Part shown: positions 4,330-7,094 of the stretch, in pieces
Position numbering within the stretch: position 1 is the stretch's first letter
How the letters are laid out: each line of letters opens with the position of its first letter
Program-made: the position numbers and the translations under genes
Notes under the pieces: model-generated
Databases searched by the model: none
The model's input: the letters and a program-made list of their open reading frames with translations, nothing else
Told to the model about the DNA's origin: nothing
Assembly (NCBI GenBank): GCA_005788585.1
Contig: SYBY01000050.1
Span: 1-7,094 of the forward strand
Reading direction: 5' to 3'
DNA: 7,094 nt
Source: Actinomycetota bacterium
Lineage (GTDB): Bacteria > Actinomycetota > Thermoleophilia > Solirubrobacterales > Solirubrobacteraceae

Positions 4330-7094
4330 ATGAATCCGCAGATCTTGCCGCCACAGGCCGACGGCCTCTACGACCCTAGGTTCGAGCACGACGCATGTGG
4401 CGTCGCGCTCGTCGCCAAGCTCGACAACGAGCCGACGCGTGACGTCGTCGAGAAGGCCCTGCTCGCCCTCGAGAATCTCGAGCATCGCGGTGCCGAGGGT
4501 GCCGACGTCCGCACCGGCGACGGCGCGGGCATCCTCACGCAGATGCCCGACGCGTTCCTGCGGACGGTCGTGGACTTCGAACTCCCGCCGGTCGGCCGCT
4601 ACGGCGTCGCGATGTGCTTCCTCTCGCAGGACCCCGCGATCCGCGAGAAGCAGGAGCAGCTGCTCGAGCTGAACACCCGCGTCGAGGGTCAGCGCGTGCT
4701 GGGCTGGCGCGACATCCCGGTGGACCTCGAGCACGTCGGCGACACGGCCAACGAGACGCGCCCGTACATGAAGCAGTTCTTCGTCGAGGCCGGTCCCGGT
4801 TTCGAGCAGGACCGCGAGGCCTTCGAGCGCAAGCTCTACGTCATCCGTCGCATCTGCGAGCTGGCGTCGGGCCCGGACTTCTACGTCGTGTCCTTCTCGT
4901 CGAAGACGCTGAACTACAAGGGCATGCTCATCTCCCACCAGGTCCGGAACTTCTTCCCGGACCTGCTGGACGAGACGTTCACGAGCGCCATGTGCCTCGT
5001 GCACTCGCGCTTCTCGACGAACACGTTCCCGAGCTGGGAGCTCGCGCACCCGTTCCGCGTCATCGCCCACACCGGCGCGATCAACACGCTGCGCGGCAAC
5101 ATCAACTGGATGCGGGCCCGCGAGAGCCAGCTCGAATCGCAGCTGCTCGGCGCCGACCTGCAGAAGGTCATGCCCGTCGTCCGCCCTGACGGCTCGGACT
5201 CCGCGACGTTCGACAACGTCCTCGAGCTGCTCATGCTCGGCGGCCGGTCGCTGCCGCACGCGGTGATGATGATGATCCCGGAGGCCTTCGCCGGCCGGGA
5301 CGACCTGCCCGAGCATCTCGTCGGGTTCTACGCCTATCACTCGTGTCTCATGGAGCCGTGGGACGGTCCGGCGGCGGTGTGCTTCACCGACGGCGACGTC
5401 GTCGGCGCCACGATCTACCGCAACGGCCTGCGCCCGGGCCGCTGGGTCGAGACGCACGACGGCCTCGTGGTCCTCGGCTCCGAGGCCGGCCTGCTCGGCA
5501 TCAAGCCCGACCAGGTCAAGCGCCTGGGCCGCCTGCAGCCGGGCAAGCTCTTCCTCGTCGACCTCCTCCGCCACCGCATCGTGGAGGACGAGGAGGTCAA
5601 GGCGGAGGTCGCCACGCAGCAGCCCTACGGCCAGTGGCATGACGAGCAGACGGTCCAGTTCAAGGACATGGAGCTCGTGCAGCCGACGATGACGGGCGTC
5701 GAGCCGACGCCCACGCGCCAGCGCGCGTTCGGCTACACGCAGGAGGACCTCCGCGTCCTCATCGCGCCGATGGCCGCGAAGGGCGAGGAGCCGCTCGGCT
5801 CGATGGGCAACGACACGGCGCTGCCCGTGCTGTCGGACTTCCGCCCGCCGCTGTACTCGTACTTCAAGCAGCTCTTCGCGCAGGTGACGAACCCGCCGAT
5901 CGACCCGATCCGCGAGTCCATCGTCATGAGCCTGGCGTCGCACCTGGGCCGGACGAGCAACCTGCTCGACGAGACGCCCGCGCACGCCCACCAGCTCGTG
6001 CTCAGCCAGCCGATCCTGCGCAACGTCGAGCTCGAGACGCTGCTCTACGGCGCGCACGACGTCTTCCGCACGCACACGATCGACATCACGTGGCCGGCCG
6101 ACCAGGGCGTCGACGGCATGCAGGTCCGGCTCGCCGAGATCTGCGACGAGGCCCACGACGCGATCGAGGCGGGCGTCAGCATCCTCGTCCTCTCCGACCG
6201 CATGATGAAGGCCGCGCGCGTGCCGATCCCGGCGCTGCTGGCCGTCGGCGCGGTGCACCAGCACCTCGTCCGCGCGGGCACGCGCCTGCAGGCCGGCCTG
6301 ATCCTCGAGTCCGGCGAGCCGCGCGAGGTCCATCACATGGCCACGCTCATCGGCTACGGCGCGAACGCGATCAACCCGTACCTGCTGCTCGACACGGCCG
6401 ACGAGCTCGTCGTCGAGGGCCGCGTCCCGGGCGTCACGAGCCCCGACGACGCCGAGAAGAACATCGTCAAGGCGATCGGCAAGGGCCTGCTGAAGACCAT
6501 CTCCAAGATGGGCATCTCGACGATCCAGTCCTACTCGGGCGCGCAGATCTTCGAGGCCGTCGGCCTGGAGAAGGACCTCATCGACCGGCACTTCACGGGC
6601 ACGTCGTCGCGCATCGGCGGCATCGGCCTGGACGTCCTGGCGCGCGAGACGCTCGACCGCCACCAGTCCGCCTACCCGACCAACGAGGAGATCCTCCCCG
6701 TCGGCGGCACGTACTATTGGCGCCGCGACGGCGAGCGTCACGCCTGGAACCCCGAGACCATCGCGCTCATGCAGCACGCGGTCCGCCAAGAGGGCGAGCA
6801 GGCCCAGGAGACGTACGACCAGTTCAAGACGCGCGTCAACGACGACGCCGCGCGCCGCGGCACGCTGCGCGGCCTCATGACGTTCCGCGACGACGTCGAG
6901 GCGATCCCGCTCGAGGAGGTCGAACCGGCCGAGGAGATCGTCAAGCGCTTTGCCACGGGCGCCATGTCCCTCGGCTCGATCTCCCGCGAGTCGCACGAGA
7001 CCCTCGCGCAGGCGATGAACCGCCTCGGCGGCCGCTCGAACACGGGCGAGGGCGGCGAGGACCCCGTGCGCTTCGGCGACGACCGCCGCTCGTC
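4330..7094 (+). CDS. gltB: glutamate synthase large (alpha) subunit, 5' part (921 codons)
   Basis: Converts glutamine and 2-oxoglutarate to two glutamates, with GltD as the electron-donating partner (NADPH in most bacteria). The start ATG is followed by a 22-residue propeptide. The nucleophile Cys23 in FEHDACGVALVAK is exposed by cleavage and opens the class II glutamine amidotransferase domain, which runs to about residue 430 (LENLEHRGAEGADVRTGDGAGI, HSRFSTNTFPSWE at 225-237, AHTGAINTLRGN at 246-257). The central linker domain runs from about 465 (GYTQEDLRVL, GSMGNDTALPVL at 490-501, NPPIDPIRES). The FMN-binding synthase domain begins near 870 (FATGAMSLGSISRESHETLAQAMN, then SNTGEGGED), where the window ends. 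The full protein is usually about 1500 residues, so about 40% is missing, including the iron-sulfur and glutamate synthase C-terminal parts. No frameshift is seen. A G-run at 4318-4322 is the only, weak, candidate ribosome site. Confidence 0.97.
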   Translation, partial: MNPQILPPQADGLYDPRFEHDACGVALVAKLDNEPTRDVVEKALLALENLEHRGAEGADVRTGDGAGILTQMPDAFLRTVVDFELPPVGRYGVAMCFLSQDPAIREKQEQLLELNTRVEGQRVLGWRDIPVDLEHVGDTANETRPYMKQFFVEAGPGFEQDREAFERKLYVIRRICELASGPDFYVVSFSSKTLNYKGMLISHQVRNFFPDLLDETFTSAMCLVHSRFSTNTFPSWELAHPFRVIAHTGAINTLRGNINWMRARESQLESQLLGADLQKVMPVVRPDGSDSATFDNVLELLMLGGRSLPHAVMMMIPEAFAGRDDLPEHLVGFYAYHSCLMEPWDGPAAVCFTDGDVVGATIYRNGLRPGRWVETHDGLVVLGSEAGLLGIKPDQVKRLGRLQPGKLFLVDLLRHRIVEDEEVKAEVATQQPYGQWHDEQTVQFKDMELVQPTMTGVEPTPTRQRAFGYTQEDLRVLIAPMAAKGEEPLGSMGNDTALPVLSDFRPPLYSYFKQLFAQVTNPPIDPIRESIVMSLASHLGRTSNLLDETPAHAHQLVLSQPILRNVELETLLYGAHDVFRTHTIDITWPADQGVDGMQVRLAEICDEAHDAIEAGVSILVLSDRMMKAARVPIPALLAVGAVHQHLVRAGTRLQAGLILESGEPREVHHMATLIGYGANAINPYLLLDTADELVVEGRVPGVTSPDDAEKNIVKAIGKGLLKTISKMGISTIQSYSGAQIFEAVGLEKDLIDRHFTGTSSRIGGIGLDVLARETLDRHQSAYPTNEEILPVGGTYYWRRDGERHAWNPETIALMQHAVRQEGEQAQETYDQFKTRVNDDAARRGTLRGLMTFRDDVEAIPLEEVEPAEEIVKRFATGAMSLGSISRESHETLAQAMNRLGGRSNTGEGGEDPVRFGDDRRS

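Noticed and set aside
4297..6996. 899-codon open frame on the minus strand across gltB
   Set aside because: It is antisense to an unmistakable GltB and is rich in Arg, Asp, Val and Leu with no domain. Long antisense frames are expected from strongly GC-biased third codon positions.

Overview
The window is a GC-rich, gene-dense stretch of a bacterial chromosome. The high G/C at third codon positions, a Ku protein with a lysine/alanine-rich tail, a weak-SD/leaderless style of gene start and an anti-sigma cassette all suggest an actinomycete. The protein style (DJ-1/PfpI, Ku, TopIB, degenerate kinase) makes me lean to the Thermoleophilia/Solirubrobacterales group. That placement is inference, not proof.

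Layout. (1) 2-340 (+): 3' end of a DJ-1/PfpI-type protein. (2) 356-402: a perfect 13-bp inverted repeat followed by the start of ku; a candidate promoter places the transcription start on the A of the ku ATG. (3) 402-2834 (+): ku (NHEJ end-binding), a type IB DNA topoisomerase whose only plausible start is a CTG overlapping the ku stop as CTGA, and a split-barrel flavin/F420-type oxidase, probably one transcription unit. (4) 2835-4006 (-): a three-gene partner-switching cassette, transcribed right to left: an RsbW-like anti-sigma kinase, a degenerate RsbW-like protein overlapping it as GTGA, and an RsbV-like STAS anti-anti-sigma factor. Its last stop codon abuts the stop of the oxidase with no gap. 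(5) 4007-4329: the divergent intergenic region. (6) 4330-7094 (+): the first 921 codons of the glutamate synthase large subunit (gltB), cut by the window end.

Working together: the Ku and TopIB genes are translationally linked, so a DNA end-binding protein and a nicking-closing enzyme would be made together. The RsbW/RsbV pair would control an unidentified sigma factor by phosphorylation-dependent partner switching. The degenerate middle protein keeps the overall fold pattern but has lost the ATP-binding residues, so it may be a regulatory or structural partner. gltB is a housekeeping nitrogen-assimilation gene that shares only the intergenic region with the cassette. I found no RNA genes, mobile elements, CRISPR arrays or origins. 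The most unusual points are the CTG-started TopIB coupled to Ku, the degenerate RsbW paralogue, and the palindrome over the candidate ku promoter.
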